DNA of 64,000 nt from Ochotona curzoniae (Eukaryota; Chordata; Mammalia; Lagomorpha; Ochotonidae): positions 1,362,001-1,426,000 of the forward strand of contig NW_024466307.1 in the NCBI RefSeq assembly GCF_017591425.1. Direction: 5' to 3'. Each line of letters opens with the position of its first letter. The stretch's first letter is position 1. A program made the position numbers and the translations under genes. The notes under the pieces were generated by a model that ran no database searches, was not told where the DNA came from, and was given only the letters and a program-made list of their open reading frames with translations. This document shows, piece after piece, positions 24,211 through 36,980 of the stretch.

Positions 24211-24712
24211 GCCCTCAGCAGCAGTCACAGAGGAGGGCATGGCCTCACCTCCACAGCGAGCACCCCAGAGGGTCTCACGGACTTGCAGGAAAGTGTGTAC
24301 GGACGCTTTCCCCACTCCAATCAACGCCCCGGGGCGGTGGGGAGGGCGCTGAGCACAAGCCCCAGCTGGCCTTCAACTCCAGCTCCCTGCGAACGCACAC
24401 CCGGGGCGGCAGCAGCTGTCACTCGGGTCCCTGCCGCCCACCTGGGGACTCAGGCTGAGCTCCCAGCTCCAGCCGGCCCGGCCCTGCTGTTGCAGCTGCA
24501 GGGGGACTGAACTGGCAGGTGCTGTGCCCTGGGGCACACTAATCTGCAGGAAGAAAATCACAAGTTCTAAAATCCGAACTTTTGTGCCCACACTGACATT
24601 CAATGTTATGGGTAAGACACGACTGCAAGCTACCATGGGTTAGCAACAGGTACAAGGGACAGGGGGTGTGCATGACAGATGCAAAGAGGGCTTCCCATGT
24701 GCTGGGTCGCTT

Positions 24713-24920
24713 TCCACATGGCTTCAATGGCCAGGGTGGGGCCAGGTCAATGTCAGGAGCCTGACCTCCATCAAGGTCTCCCACATAGGGGTAGGGACCC
24801 AAGGCTATTCTCTTCTGTCTCCCCGGGCACACTGGCAGGGAGCTGGATCGGAAGTGGAAGAGCCAGGACCCGGCCCAGTGTTTAGTACAGGATGCTGATG
24901 TTGCAAGTGGCCTGTTACAG
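24713..24920 (-). mobile_element. Lagomorph C-type SINE, partial
   Basis: Reverse-complement body is recognisable in GGTCTCCCACATAGGGGTAG, GGCAGGGAGCTGGATCGGAA and a head remnant near GATGCTGATGTTGCAAGTGG. Confidence 0.6.
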
Positions 24921-27377
24921 CCCTGTGCCATAGCCCCAGGCCAGCCAAGGGCGGTGCCCACAGAGCCCTCAGGGTCACCATGCTTACACCGAGCAGCAGA
25001 TGCTGTGTGCTCAACAGCCACAACCTACAGAGCAGAAATCCTCCCTCAGGGAACCGCCGGCCTGGAATCGGTTCCTCTGAGTTCTTCTTGCACAGATGGA
25101 AACCAAAGCAGAACAGCTAGAGAGAAGAAGGGAGCTAAAGCAGAAACACAACGTCCCTTTGAAGGCTTACTCCCTTCCCAGTTCCCAGGGAGCAGGACCA
25201 TGTGATGGAGCCAAGGACGGGGACATGTGATGCCCACTGGCAGCACAGCAGGCCACGCCTGGCATGCAGGCAGCCACAGAGCTGCCAGGAGAAACTGAGT
25301 AGGAAAACCGTCCCTTGTGCTAACCCATCTCTCACTGTCCCCACCGCTGGCGGCAGCTAAGAGCAGTCTGGTCAGACATCAGCCACCCCCACCCTGCCAA
25401 TCCTCCAGCCACATGTGCTGATCTCTGCCAGCCCCCAGTCGCAGCACACCACTGGCCAGCAAAGGCTCCCGCAACCCGCAGAGGCGACAGTCCTTTCCAC
25501 ACGCACTGCGGGCTGCAGGCAGCAAGCTGCCAGGCTGGGGTCTTCAGGAACACAGGTGATGGCCCTGTGCATCTGCGTGCAAGAGCTCACAACTGCTGGT
25601 GTTCGAAGGACAGCCCTCCTGCTCCCCGCATGTGTCCTGGGATGACCTCCAGGCTGGACGACCCGAGAGGCTGTAACTGCCAGGAGAATGGGGTCATGAA
25701 GCACATGGCCGGCCATGCCAGGTCCGCTCCCCACGCTGCCTCTATGCCACAGGTGGGTCCTGGGCACTGCGTGTGTCCCCAGGCGGCCGCGCCTTGTTTG
25801 TCTCATGAACCAGGGGTCATCACTGGGTCTCACGGCAGAGAAGGAGCTGCTGCAACCAGCACATGCTGAACCAAGCTCAGAGAGAAGCAGCATCGAACAA
25901 CAGACAGAACCGGAAGTCACCCGAGCACTTCCACTGACCATGAACGCCAGGGTTCAGAGTCCTCTCCCAGAAACCACAAGACAAAGAGGAGGAGGAGGAA
26001 AAGGAAGAGGAAGGTCTCTGATGGGCACAGCGACACCGCCCTCCCAGCTGGACTCCCCAGATGAAACCAGGGACAGAACTGGGGGTCCATAAGCTCCAGG
26101 CGACAATAACAAACAACAAATGCAATGTGCAGCTGTTGGCTGTACCTCTCGCTGTCCTAGCTGCGGGCACCCCATCCTGCCCACTGGCACTTCTGAGCCT
26201 CGAGGGGGTCCCCAGGCCCGCGGGTGGGGTGCAAGGGCATCAGAGCCGACAGCTGCAGACTGCAGCAGCGAGAGGCAGCGCAGGCCCTGGGAACTGGCTC
26301 CTCAGCGGCTGTGGTCTGGCATCCCACAAAGGGCCTTTTCTCTGACTTTTCTGTTTTTGTCATCCCAGCCTCGTGCCTGAGCCAGAGGATTTAGAAACCT
26401 TGTTGTCTGCGAGCTCCTGCATACCCTCCTGCGTTTGCTAGGTCATACCCACCGAGCCAGCAATGGTGGACGGCTCCTTACAGGCAGCACCCGTGAGCCA
26501 AGCGCAGCTCTTGGGGCAGGGAGATTCTGTGACCGCTGGTGGACCCCTAAGCCCCAGGGAGGAGCCAGTGGGGTTTCCTACGGATGAGCCTCTGGCCTTC
26601 CTCCCTGCCACACAGGCCAAAGCCCCCACTGCTCAAGGGTACAACTGAGACCCAGCCGGCCGTGGCTGGGCAGGGCGAGCTTGCAACAGGCACAAAGGCT
26701 TGGCACTGGCTGTCCCACCCCTGCCACATGGGCTGACCCCAGCACCAGCCAGCGTGACCATGTTTCCAAGCTCTGCTCTCGAAGGCTATGGCGCCTCCTT
26801 GGCCATCCACCCACTGCCCTCTCCCTGCCTTGGTACCACGGGAGCCCTGGCCTGAGGACCGGCCCTGGGCAGAGCCGCAGGGCGGGCCCGGCCTCTGCCA
26901 GCTCCCTCCCGACTTCTCCTTCCTGGTGACAGCCAGCATGTCTCTGACTGGCTTTCCTATCTTCCGTACACACTGCTTGCAACCAGTCACCCGTTGGCAG
27001 GACTCCCAAGCATTGAGGTCAAACGCGGTTCAGGCCACGCCAGTGCTTGGCAGCAGCCCTGGGACAGCAGAGGGGACAGCGACCTGCACGTCCTTCCCAC
27101 TGACACCTGTGCAGGGAGGGGAGGCCGGGCGCGCGTCTGGCTGCCATGGATGCCACCAAGAGTGGTATTCCTTCACTGCCCTACTCCTGGCAAGGCCAGC
27201 TGCTCCCTCCCAAACACGTCAGCTGGGGTGGGAAGGACCAGGGATTCCAACGAGCAACAGTGGCCTCACGTCTGTGCTTGACCACTCAGTGTCCACATGG
27301 TCTTGTGTCGGGGAAGCAAGCAGCCAGCTCTGCCCCGATGCAGCAAGCTGAGAACAGATGTCATAAAAGCTACACAC
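24921..27377. other. Intronic DNA with no recognised gene
   Basis: GC-rich. Includes a short purine-rich tract (GAGGAGGAGGAAAAGGAAG) near 25987-26010. Nothing else could be identified. Confidence 0.45.
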
Positions 27378-27580
27378 CATCGTCATGTGACAGCCCAAGA
27401 ACACTCCATGCCTCACGGGACACAGTGTCACGTGACAGCCCAGGAACACGCCATCGTCATGTGACAGCCCAGGAACACACTGCTCTCCCTGCCTCATGGG
27501 ACAGTGTCACGTGACAGCCCAGGAACATGCCATCATCATGTGACAGCCCAGGTACATGCTGCTCTCCCTGCCCCACAGGA
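27378..27580 (+). repeat. Composite minisatellite with repeated palindromic E-boxes
   Basis: Two-part higher-order repeat of about 79 bp: a 29-30-bp unit (GTCACGTGACAGCCCAGGAA plus a short linker) and a roughly 50-bp unit that adds CTGCTCTCCCTGCCTCATGG. GTCACGTGAC occurs at 27427-27436 and 27506-27515. The variant TCATGTGAC occurs near 27383, 27457 and 27536. Confidence 0.9.
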
Positions 27581-29237
27581 GAGCAGTACCCATATAAGGC
27601 ACACAGGTGCTGCAGGAAAGGCCGACCAGAGAGGCACATGTGCAAGGAGACTTGGTATGGAGCAAGCCAAGCTGCATGCTGGCAGTGCCAGGGGGCTCAG
27701 GCATGAGGTGGTATCTTGCCACCTTTCAATGAGACAACGAAACCTGAAGGGCTCTGAGCTGCCCAGGCTCCACCACCTGCACGCTCCCAAAAAACAAAAT
27801 TTAAACATTTGAAAGGAAATCCGACTTATAATCATGAACCAAATAAACCCCTAAGTTAACACGGAACACACCAAGCAAAGCACGCCCATGCCTGCTCTCA
27901 GCCTCGTGCCCTGGACCCGAGCCCAGCAGGACCCGAGCCCAGAACCAGCAGCCAGGCCGGGATGGGCGACACCACAGCTCCTTCAGATCCAACACTCTCC
28001 TGTGTGGCTTCTATTTCCCGAGTCTGAACTCAGGAATGTTAAACATCTAATCACGTCACAGAGATGCAAGAGAAAGTGTGTCGGGGCGACACTGCCACAT
28101 GTCCACCGTGTGGAAATCAGCGAGTCGGCAGCACACCAGGGTCCTCGGGGTGCATGTCCTATGGGGACTGTGGGGACACGCAGGCATCCGAGCCCTCATC
28201 TGTGAACTCCAAGGGTTCCAGCCCCTGCCCCAGCATGGCCAGGTCAGCCTGTCAGAAATGCAGACACCCAGGCCCCTGCCCGCTTGTCTGTTTCCAGGAA
28301 GCACCTGTCTTACTCACCGGAACCTGACAATCACGCAAGCCAATCACGCACTCGGTCAGCCTGAGACGCTGAAGGACGCAGTCCCTTGGGGCAACCTTGG
28401 CTGAAAACACGCACAGCTGGTGCCTGGGTGTCCACGCATGCCGGGAACGCACCAGAGTCCAAGGAAAACACAGCTCAGTGCTGGACGCCGCACAGGCACT
28501 CCCCCGGCGCAGTTCCCAGAGCACATCACATTCCTTTCGATGACATCACCTCTTTGTGAAACCAGGCTTTTTGGCAACCACGTGTCATCTGAGGCTCTGT
28601 GTGCAGGAGGAAGCGAGGGAGGGGAGCAGCCGAGCCCCGGGCTGTGGGCTCCTCAGGGCCACAGGTCTGAGGACGGCAGAGGCCGTGGGCTCTGCAACAC
28701 CGTGGGCTGAGGACGCCAGAGCCCCGGGAGCCTACAGAGTGGCCTTCTCCCTCCAGCTGCGTGTGAACACACTCACCAGGTGCTCTGTGCCTGGCCACTC
28801 GGTAAAACCGTCAGTACTTCCTGTAGCCATTCTGACCTCATGGCACCTCGGACCGTGACACTGACATGCTTCGTACAGTGTGGGGCAACTCATGTACCAA
28901 CGTGCTCCTGCTGGCAAGGCGTCCCGGGGAGACCCTGCCAGTTTGCTCCCATGTAAACGTGGGGTTGCCACCAGGGCTGGTCCACTGACTCGTCCCCCAC
29001 TTCATGAGGAAGCTGCTCTCGTCTCGGTGCCAATGGACTCAGAGACCTGCCACTTGTCCATGTCTGACAGACCAATGGAAAGGGATCTTTCCCTCCCCCA
29101 GCTCCACACGAGCATTAACAGCTGGGGCTGGGAGCGCCACATGGGTCTCCCATTGGACGGGAGGGACCTGAGGACTTGAGCCAGCGCTGCTGCCGGCCAC
29201 GGTGCACGTCAGCAGGAAGCTAGGCCACGCTCGTCAC
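27581..29237. other. Intronic DNA with no recognised gene
   Basis: Includes an AT-richer patch at about 27785-27860 and an imperfect duplication around 28660-28730 (GTGGGCTCCTC and GTGGGCTGAGGAC blocks). No SINE or exon identified. Confidence 0.45.
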
Positions 29238-29497
29238 ACTGGTGTCCCATAGCAGAGCTCTGGTCTGAGTCCTGGCTACTCCACTTCCAGGCCAACTCCC
29301 AGCTAATGCAAAAGCAGAGAAGGACGGCCCAGGCGCCTGGGTCTTTGCATCCACATGGGAGACCTGGATGGAGTTCAAGGTTCCTGGATTTGGCCTGGCC
29401 CAGTCCCAGCTGTTGTGGCCATCTGAGAAGGGACCAGCACAAGCAAAGTCTCTCTCTTGTCGTCATGCTTTGCCTTTCAAATAAACAAACATCAAAA
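29238..29497 (+). mobile_element. Lagomorph C-type SINE
   Basis: Body GCAAAAGCAGAGAAGGACGG, GCATCCACATGGGAGACCTG and GTTGTGGCCATCTGAGAAG, tail TGCCTTTCAAATAAACAAAC. The head is degraded. Confidence 0.85.
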
Positions 29498-30903
29498 GAA
29501 TCAAGATGAACCTTCCTAGTCAAGACAACTGCAGACCTGCTTTCAACAACCCAACAACACAGATGCTGACTCTGACAAGCCCTCCGCCACTATCTGCGTG
29601 CTCTCCCTGCAGGATGGCCACGCCCAACGGTCAGGGTCAAGGCTGACTGGCAAGCCTCTCGGCCTGAGGGGGCTGGGAAGGGAGGCTGAGCCGATGGAGC
29701 CAGCCCCATAGATGGAAACGCAGGGAGATAAAAGGCAAAATGCTCTGGCTGGGACCCTCCCAGAGCTCTGGGTGCTCCTCAGCACCACAGGGAGGCACGT
29801 GGAGCAGGTGACCAGTAGGTCTTGTCCCACCCTGTGCCTGAGCTCAAATCAACCAGCAGAAAGCTGAGAGTTAACCTGAACCCCAAATACAATTGCTTCT
29901 GCCGGCCAGGACCCAACTCCAGAGCTGAAATCCTGCTATCTGAAGGATCATGTGACAGGCACCCCAGGGAAGGGACAGGCAGACCACACCAAGCAGGCCT
30001 CAGGTCCAGAGGGACCAGGGAGACCAGCGGCCCCGAGGACAGCCACATGGCCCCCTGCTGGAGACAGCGTGGAAGATGGTATTCGGGGCTGGTAGCCAAC
30101 GTCCACCTCCAACCTTTGGGGTCCTCGTGAGACAGCTGTTTCCTGGGGGACATGAACAGTTGCTTTAGCCCCAGACAGGAGTGGCTCTTCAAGCTCCAAA
30201 TGACAAACAACACATAATCCGTCAGTGCATGGGACACACAGCTCCTTCCAGACTTGGCACCCCAAACCTTCACGACCTCGGGGCGGCCAGGCCAGGCACC
30301 TGTGTAGAAAGCTGCAGACGTGGGGCCTTGGCACAGACCCTGAGCCCACGTCGGGGTGCAGGGCGTGCTAGCAGCCACGCAGACTGAAAGCAGCTGGATG
30401 CTCATGGTCCTGAGGAGCTGACGGCTGTCTGCCTTCCCAACAGCACGCTGGAAGAAGGCAGGAAGATTTCTGCTACTGTCACAAAACGGCGAAAGGCATG
30501 GCTTGTACAAAATCCAAACATCGCCAAACTCCCGGCGGCCCTCTGCCAGCGTTCCCAGCTCTCGTCACAAGTCCAGGGACCTTCCCCGCCCCCGCATACA
30601 GCAGGTCCCATGAAGACCCCGGAGCCTGATGCCCCAAGGAGTGGCCATCGGCACCACAGCAAGCCCTGCTCAGAAAGGCCCTGCACGGTCCTAGCCCCAA
30701 ACGCCAGAGCAGCCGTCACTCCCAGCCCTGCCTGGATCCCCCATGCCACGTCATCACTCCACACCTCTGCAGACAGCTCCCAGAGAAGCCTGCCACAGCT
30801 GCCTCTATGCTGGGAAGGACCTGCAGGCCCTGGACAGGGTTGGTGAACCACCAAAAAGGACATAAAAATGATAAGACGCTCAGTTATGCAAGAGGGGCAG
30901 GTG
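29498..30903. other. Intronic DNA with no recognised feature
   Basis: GC-rich unique-looking sequence. An open frame of 243 codons on the minus strand here has no recognisable domain and is judged compositional. Confidence 0.45.
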
Positions 30904-31207
30904 AGGCTGCTGTGGTGGCGTAGCGGCTGAAGCCTCCACCTGTAATGTCGGGCTCCCACACCGGCACTGGTTTGTATCCCTGATGCTCCACTTCTGATCT
31001 AGTGCCCTGATAATGGGAAAGGCAGAAGCAGTTGGCTCACGTGGTATTTGGAACCCTGCTACCCCCATGGGAGACCCAGAGGATGCCCTGGCTCAGGCCC
31101 GGCCCAGTCCTGGCCACTGTGGCCACTGACAGAATGAACCCAAGCACAAAAGATCTTCTTCCCTTCATTCTTTCAAATAAATAAATCTTCTTTTAAAAAA
31201 ATTAAAA
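30904..31207 (+). mobile_element. Lagomorph C-type SINE, near full length
   Basis: Head CTGTGGTGGCGTAGCGGCTG, core TCCCACACCGGCACTGG, body GGAAAGGCAGAAGCAGTTGG, tail TTTCAAATAAATAAATCTTC followed by an A-rich run. Confidence 0.85.
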
Positions 31208-31770
31208 AGCAGACTGTGCTTAACGGATAAATGAGTCGTAAAACAACAGGAATGTCAATATTTTAAGTGCAGTCACAGCATTTGCTCTGAAACATTAGGC
31301 ACATGGACACAATAACAGAAGCCAGAGCAGAGATCAAGTTATCGGGTGTCGAGCCCCTGTTCTCCGTGGCCACAGTGGCCAAGCCACTGGAGAAGCACAC
31401 CCACGTGGAACGCCAGGCCAGTGCCCCGACAGGCTGAGCCCCACAGCATCTGTGTGCAGCTGGGGCCGTGGTTCCTGGGGACACAGGGACACCCAGCACT
31501 GCCCCACCCCACCCCCAGGGCTGCCCTGCACGCATCCCTCCGCCCATTTGTTTACTCTGCTCCCGCATGTACAAGCCCTCCACATCGCTGTTACACCACT
31601 AAGCCCTCGGATTACAGACATGGTGACTGGTCTAGCCTTGCACTTAGTTTATGTAAGCAGCATTTGCACTGAGGTGCTGAAAGGAACTCATATTGAAAAT
31701 CCACCTTGTAAAAGCTGTTTGATCCCACGATCACCAGGACACGCCCCTTCCTCCCCACAGTGGCCAGACA

Positions 31771-32004
31771 CCAGCATCGTGGTGCAGCTGGTTAAGCCTC
31801 CACTTGGGAAGCCGGCATCACACGAGCAGTGGTTTGGGATATTCCCATCCAGCTCCTTGTTATTGTGCCTGGGAAAGCAGCAGCAAACGGCCTGGGTGCT
31901 TGGGCCCTGCACCCTGGCGGGAGACCCAGATGCAGTCCCAGGCTCCTGGCTTCGACCCTGACCAGCTCCAGCTGTTGCAGTTATTTGGGTAGCGATCCAA
32001 TGGG
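31771..32004 (+). mobile_element. Lagomorph C-type SINE, tail replaced by simple repeat
   Basis: Head CATCGTGGTGCAGCTGGTTA and body GCCTGGGAAAGCAGCAGC, CCTGCACCCTGGCGGGAGAC. After GTAGCGATCCAA the sequence passes into a long GA tract, apparently expanded from the CTCTCT-rich 3' part. Confidence 0.85.
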
Positions 32005-32010
32005 GGCCGG

Positions 32011-32012
32011 GA

Positions 32013-32061
<49 letters not shown>

Positions 32062-32080
32062 TGTGTGTGTGTGTGTGTTG
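32011..32080 (+). repeat. Compound (GA)n(GT)n microsatellite
   Basis: About 24 GA dinucleotides followed directly by about 10 GT dinucleotides. It is attached to the 3' end of a SINE, a common origin for such arrays. Confidence 0.97.
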
Positions 32081-32424
32081 GGGGGTGCTGAAAACTTTTT
32101 TAAGAAGAAAAACACAACAGTCCAGCCCCTGCAGACTCTGGGGGTCTTTCTGGCAGACTAGAGCAGGAGGGGCAGCTCTTTGAAGAGTGCCACTCACCTG
32201 CTCTGAACGGCAGAGGGCGGTGCCATCCTACAGAACGACAGCACAGCCACCCCGGCTAGAAGGCAAGAGCGGGAGCTGCCCGTGCCAGGCAGCGTCCATC
32301 ACCTGGCTGCCCATCAGCCCCGAACACAGCAGCCCCCCCAGCCCTGTGGCCACATCCCCCCAACAGACAGGAGGCAGACACATCGCCCACATCATACGCC
32401 GCTTAGTTGCCTGTTAGCTTTCTA

Positions 32425-32645
32425 AGATTTGTCTATTTATTTGAAAGGCAGAGTTAGAGTGAGGGAGGCAGATCTTCCACATTTTGGTTTACTCCCCCAA
32501 ATGGCTGCGAGTCAGCAGTGAGCCTGGAACCCCAGGGAGTCACCCATGCGAGTGGTAGGGTCCAAACACTCAGGGCATCCTCCACTCTCTCCCGGGTACA
32601 CTAGCAGGGAGCTGGACAAGAGGAGTAGTGGGCGTCACGCAGCTC
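32425..32645 (-). mobile_element. Lagomorph C-type SINE
   Basis: Reverse-complement tail TCTATTTATTTGAAAGGCAG, then GGTTTACTCCCCCAAATGGC, CAGGGCATCCTCCACTCTC and CTAGCAGGGAGCTGGAC. The tRNA head is largely lost. Confidence 0.85.
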
Positions 32646-33096
32646 ACTGTTACCAAGAGGGATGCTGCCGAGGAGACACGGGCCATCTCAAAGGAATCAT
32701 CCTACCGACCCACTCTCCCCTCTGAGCTGAAACGAAACCTCATCCAGAAACCAAGACTCAAGGCTTTGCAGACACATTATTTCTGGATTAATCATCTCTG
32801 CATCTTTGCATTCCCCCGGGGTGACGTGCCCTCTGTGGCACTGTCCATAGCTGGGGAGCGGCTGCCCGGGTCTTCTGCTCCCATCCAACGTTCCACTCCC
32901 CAGAGAGGGGGCTTCCTTCAGTTGGCCCACCCACCCAGACTGCACTGTGTAAGATCAGCAGCCCCACACACGGTCTGCTCCAACAGAACTGCACGGGCTG
33001 ACTCGTGATACCCACTGTGCCTGGAGCAAGGTACTCCCTCCTGGACCAAGTACCTCCAGGGGCAAAATCAGAAACTTGCAGAGCTGGCAATGGCAG

Positions 33097-33351
33097 GTAG
33101 GGGCAAAACCTCCAGCACTGGCACCAGCAGCCCTTACCAGCTAATGCCTGGCTGTTCCACTTCGGATCCAGCTTCCTGCTGAGGAACCTGGAGAGACAGC
33201 AGAGGATGGCCCAGGTGCTTGGGCTCCTGCATCTAAGCTGGGAGACTCAGAAGCAGTTCCTGGTTCCTGGCTTCAGCCTGGCCCAGCCCTGACCTGCTGC
33301 CTGCCATCTGGAGAGTGAACCAGTGGATAGAGGATCTCTCTCTCTCTCTGA
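33097..33351 (+). mobile_element. Lagomorph C-type SINE
   Basis: Body GGCTGTTCCACTTCGGATCC, CAGCAGAGGATGGCCCAGGT, GGAGAGTGAACCAGTGGATA and GATCTCTCTCTCTCTCTG. The A-rich tail is missing. Confidence 0.85.
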
Positions 33352-34410
33352 TGCTCCAGCCTGTCTGGAGGTAACAGCAGGGCTTCTGAGCCTGGAGACA
33401 AGGCAGCCAGCGCTGCCTGGCACTCCTGCACCAGGCAGAACTCCACCAGTGCCAGGGTGGCTGCCTGGAGACTGAGTCAGTAACGCAACATCCCTGCCTG
33501 CCTGAGGCTGTGCTGTGATACACAGAGAGTAGCTGGTCCCCCTACCCAAACAGCAGACAGACAAGGGCAACCCGTGGATGGTGGGAAATAAACACGAATC
33601 AGATCTGTCCCCAGCACCGCTGCTGCCTGTGAGCTGGCGCTCCGGCAAGCACCTCATCCATCAGCCTCCTCGGGGAGTCCCTGGGGCCAAGCTGGCAGGC
33701 AGCCTGGGGGCGGGGACAGGGACTCCCCTGCCAATCACACCCAAAGTCCCACTGGGCTGAGCCAGCAGAAACAGGACCTAGCAGCAAACACTGGTCCCAT
33801 CACTCAGAGGCACACCTTTCCCCACTGCATGGCACCCTGCTGCCCCACCCTTCCCACGCGGGCACTCCGTGTTCTCAGTCCATCTCCTTGCCAAGCACAG
33901 ATGTGGGACACTCCTTAACCACAGGGAAATCTGCATGAAGAATCAAGTGTGCTGGCCTCAGCCCTTACCTCCAGCTCCCGGCTCCAGCTCTGGCTCTAGC
34001 AGGAGTGTCCAGCAGGCCCGCCAGCGGCACCCCTGCAGGATGGCTTCTTAAACAGACAGGGCTCTCCTTATCACCAGAGGAACTCCAGAGAGCACAGAGG
34101 GAGATAAGCCCCCCAGCCAATGAGCCCGCAGAAGTCTCAGGTGACGCTGGGGATCAGGAGATAAGGTTCAAACAGGCGGAACAACAGGTCATTAATCCTC
34201 TGGGCCTGGCCAAATATTCTAGAAGAAACCAAAGCCCGCCAGGAAGGCAGCACCTCCTGCCCAGAAGTCCCCCAACTCACCCAAGGATCACACCTTCAAA
34301 CACAAAGGGCTGGCTAGAGAAATGTCCCTAATCCAACTCAAAACAGCCTTTGCAACTTTAGCCCAAGGCCTTCTGAGACAGCTCACAGCCACACTCAGCA
34401 AACGGCAACG

Positions 34411-34710
34411 CTGATGTGATGTGGCTCACGAAGCTTCTGCCTGTGGCACCAGCGTCCCACGTGGCTGCTAGTTCCAGTCCCGGCTGCTCCACTTCCCATC
34501 CAGCTCCCTGGCAAAGCAGCAGAGGATGGCCCAAAGCCTTGGGACTCTGCACCCGTGGGGGAGACCCAGAAGAAGCTCCTGGCTTCAGACTGGCCTAGCC
34601 CTGGCCGTTGCAGCCACAAGCAGAGCGAACCAGTGATGGGAGAGCTGATCTCTGTGTCTCCCCTTCTTTCTCTGTAACTCTGCCTTTCAAATAAATCTTT
34701 CAAAAAACAA
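34411..34710 (+). mobile_element. Lagomorph C-type SINE, near full length
   Basis: TGATGTGGCTCACGAAGC head, AGTCCCGGCTGCTCCACTTC, AAAGCAGCAGAGGATGGCCC, and tail TGCCTTTCAAATAAATCTTT with a following A-run. Confidence 0.9.
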
Positions 34711-36980
34711 AAGCTACTCAGGCACGCCAGGATGACACAATGGAAAGCGCACGCTGAGTGCTTTAGCGGCCGCTGAGCTGCAAGCCAGTCACTGACCTGC
34801 TCCCCACTTGGTTATCCCATTCGTGCCCCCCAAAGACAGCAGCTCAAAGTCTGGGACAAGCAATCAACCGTGACAGCAGCACAAAGAGGAGTCAGCAAGA
34901 GGGAGGACAGGCAATGGCCACTCCTCTGCCCTGACAACACAGCGCCATTCGATAGCCCCTCCCGCCCGATGCCCACGAGCAAGGGAAAACCTGTAGATCG
35001 GAAAGGGGCGTCCCCACCCCCACAGCGCAGGAAGCCACAGTCCAGAGAGCAGGCCAAGGACCCCACACCTCCGGCCCCACTGCCAACTGACAGGCTGCCC
35101 TCTTGCAGGCCTGTGCCACACCTGCACTCCCAGGCGCTGCTCGAGCTTTCTAGACTCTGCAGGGCTTCAGATCAGAAGAAACCAAAAAATTGAGCTCCTC
35201 ATGCTGAAGGCCGGTCACCGGCTTTCTCCGAGAGGTCAGCAGGTCGGCTGCAGCGACTTCAGCAAAGTCACCTGTGACAGCCTGGGGCTGGCGGAGCCCC
35301 CGCCCTGGTAACAGGGCTCCCAGTGGAACTGGGGTCACCCCTCTCACTGCCATGGGACCGACCAAGAGCACCTGCAGCCCAGGCCAGCACAGCGGCTCCT
35401 CCGCCAGCACAGCGGGGCCTGGGCCCGGCCCCATGGCTCTGAATCCAGCAGGGCCTCCAAGCAGAGTACAGTGGCCAAGAAAAACCTGTGCAGAGGGGAA
35501 TGACGGAAGCCAGGATGCCCAGGCCTGCTCCCCAGTCCCACAGCGCAGTCCGAAGCCCTGGGAAAGACGGTGGTCTTGGAAGAGGGGAGGATCTGCCCAC
35601 TGCAGCAGGACAGCCCCAGGAGGCCACTGACCCCAGACGCCCCATGCTGTGCTCCCCATATTCCAACAGCCACAACACCAGCAAGGCACCTGTTAAAAAG
35701 AAGACTCAACCTCAACAGAGACCTGCTCAGCCAGCCATGGGGCTGCTCCCACCCCTGCATTCCTGAACATTCTTTAATTCAGAGTGTGCAATGCAGGCTT
35801 GGGTGGTGGGGCGGCCACAGCACGTGACAGGGCAGGTGCAGAGAAGGGAGACGGTGTGGTCAGAGGGGGCGGGCAGCAGCATGCGACAGGGCCGGTGCAC
35901 ACACAGTGTGGGGGAAGCAGTGCCCTGCGTTCAGGTCCCCCAGGCAGCTTGGATTCCCAGAGTCCTGCCATCCCAGCGTGGGAGAACAGGAGTCCCTGCT
36001 GCCGGGAGCTGCGGACTTGGGCCTAGGAAAGCATCAGCCCAGCCATACGGATTCCCTGCAGAGAACGGCCGCTGGGAGTGAGGAAGATGCAGGCCGGGAA
36101 CTGGGACCACCTGCCAGAGCCCCTGGCCAGAAGCCCCAGTGTTTTACAACTGTCACCCCCGAAACCCAGCTGGGGGACTGGAAGTGATAGTAACAGCAGG
36201 AGTCTGTGGAGAACGGGGTGTGTGTCCCCGTAGTGGAGGGGGCAAGAGACTGCTGAGCCACACACAGCTGAGACCCTGCCCCAGTGCCCACAGTGCCCAC
36301 AGCAACAGCCTCCAGCCCAGCTCCTGGCAGGAGCCGTGACTCAGACCGCCGTGGCCAAGGCTATGGGCTTTGGCTCCCGGCGCGGGGGCCTAGGATGCTG
36401 GGGGCCTATGCACGCACACAGCTGTCCCTCTGCTGCAAGCCATTCCACCCAGATGTCCTCAGGCCTGTCTGCAGCCCTCGCACTTGGAAACACTCCGCCT
36501 GCTCTGATCCTTCCACCAGCAGCTGACCCGCACTCACTGGCCTCTGTCAGCTCACGTGTGAACTGGATCCGACAGCCCATGGAGCAGCTGTGCACACGGA
36601 ACAGGCAGCGTCTGCTCCTGAACTGACCCCCATCACCATGCTCCCCTGTGCAGGTGCCAGCCACCTGCTGTCCCCCCCAGAGGCTCCCTTCTTCCTGCCT
36701 CTCTGCTCTCAGACCCCGCAGGCAGGCAGGAATCTCCAGGTACTTCACCCCAAGGGCCACACAGAGGCCACTGGGCAGGATGGAGCGACTGAGCACCCAG
36801 CCAGGGCCATATCCTCGGGGGGCGGGCCAGGACACCCCACAGCAGCTGAGGGGCAGGCCTTTGAGGCAGTGCTTGCTGGCTGATGTTGCTTCAGGCACCC
36901 ACACTGCCAGAAGCATGAGTGGGGGACAGGGGTCTTCAAAAAGTTCTTGGAAAATACCTCCCAGGAGAAGCCACAACTGA
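34711..36980. other. Intronic DNA with no recognised feature
   Basis: GC-rich sequence without a recognisable repeat. Minus-strand open frames of 138-242 codons have no familiar protein features. Confidence 0.45.

Noticed and set aside
30402..36626. Several 140-240 codon frames resembling weak membrane or Pro-rich proteins
   Set aside because: No recognisable family, no splice context, and frame openness is expected at this GC content.
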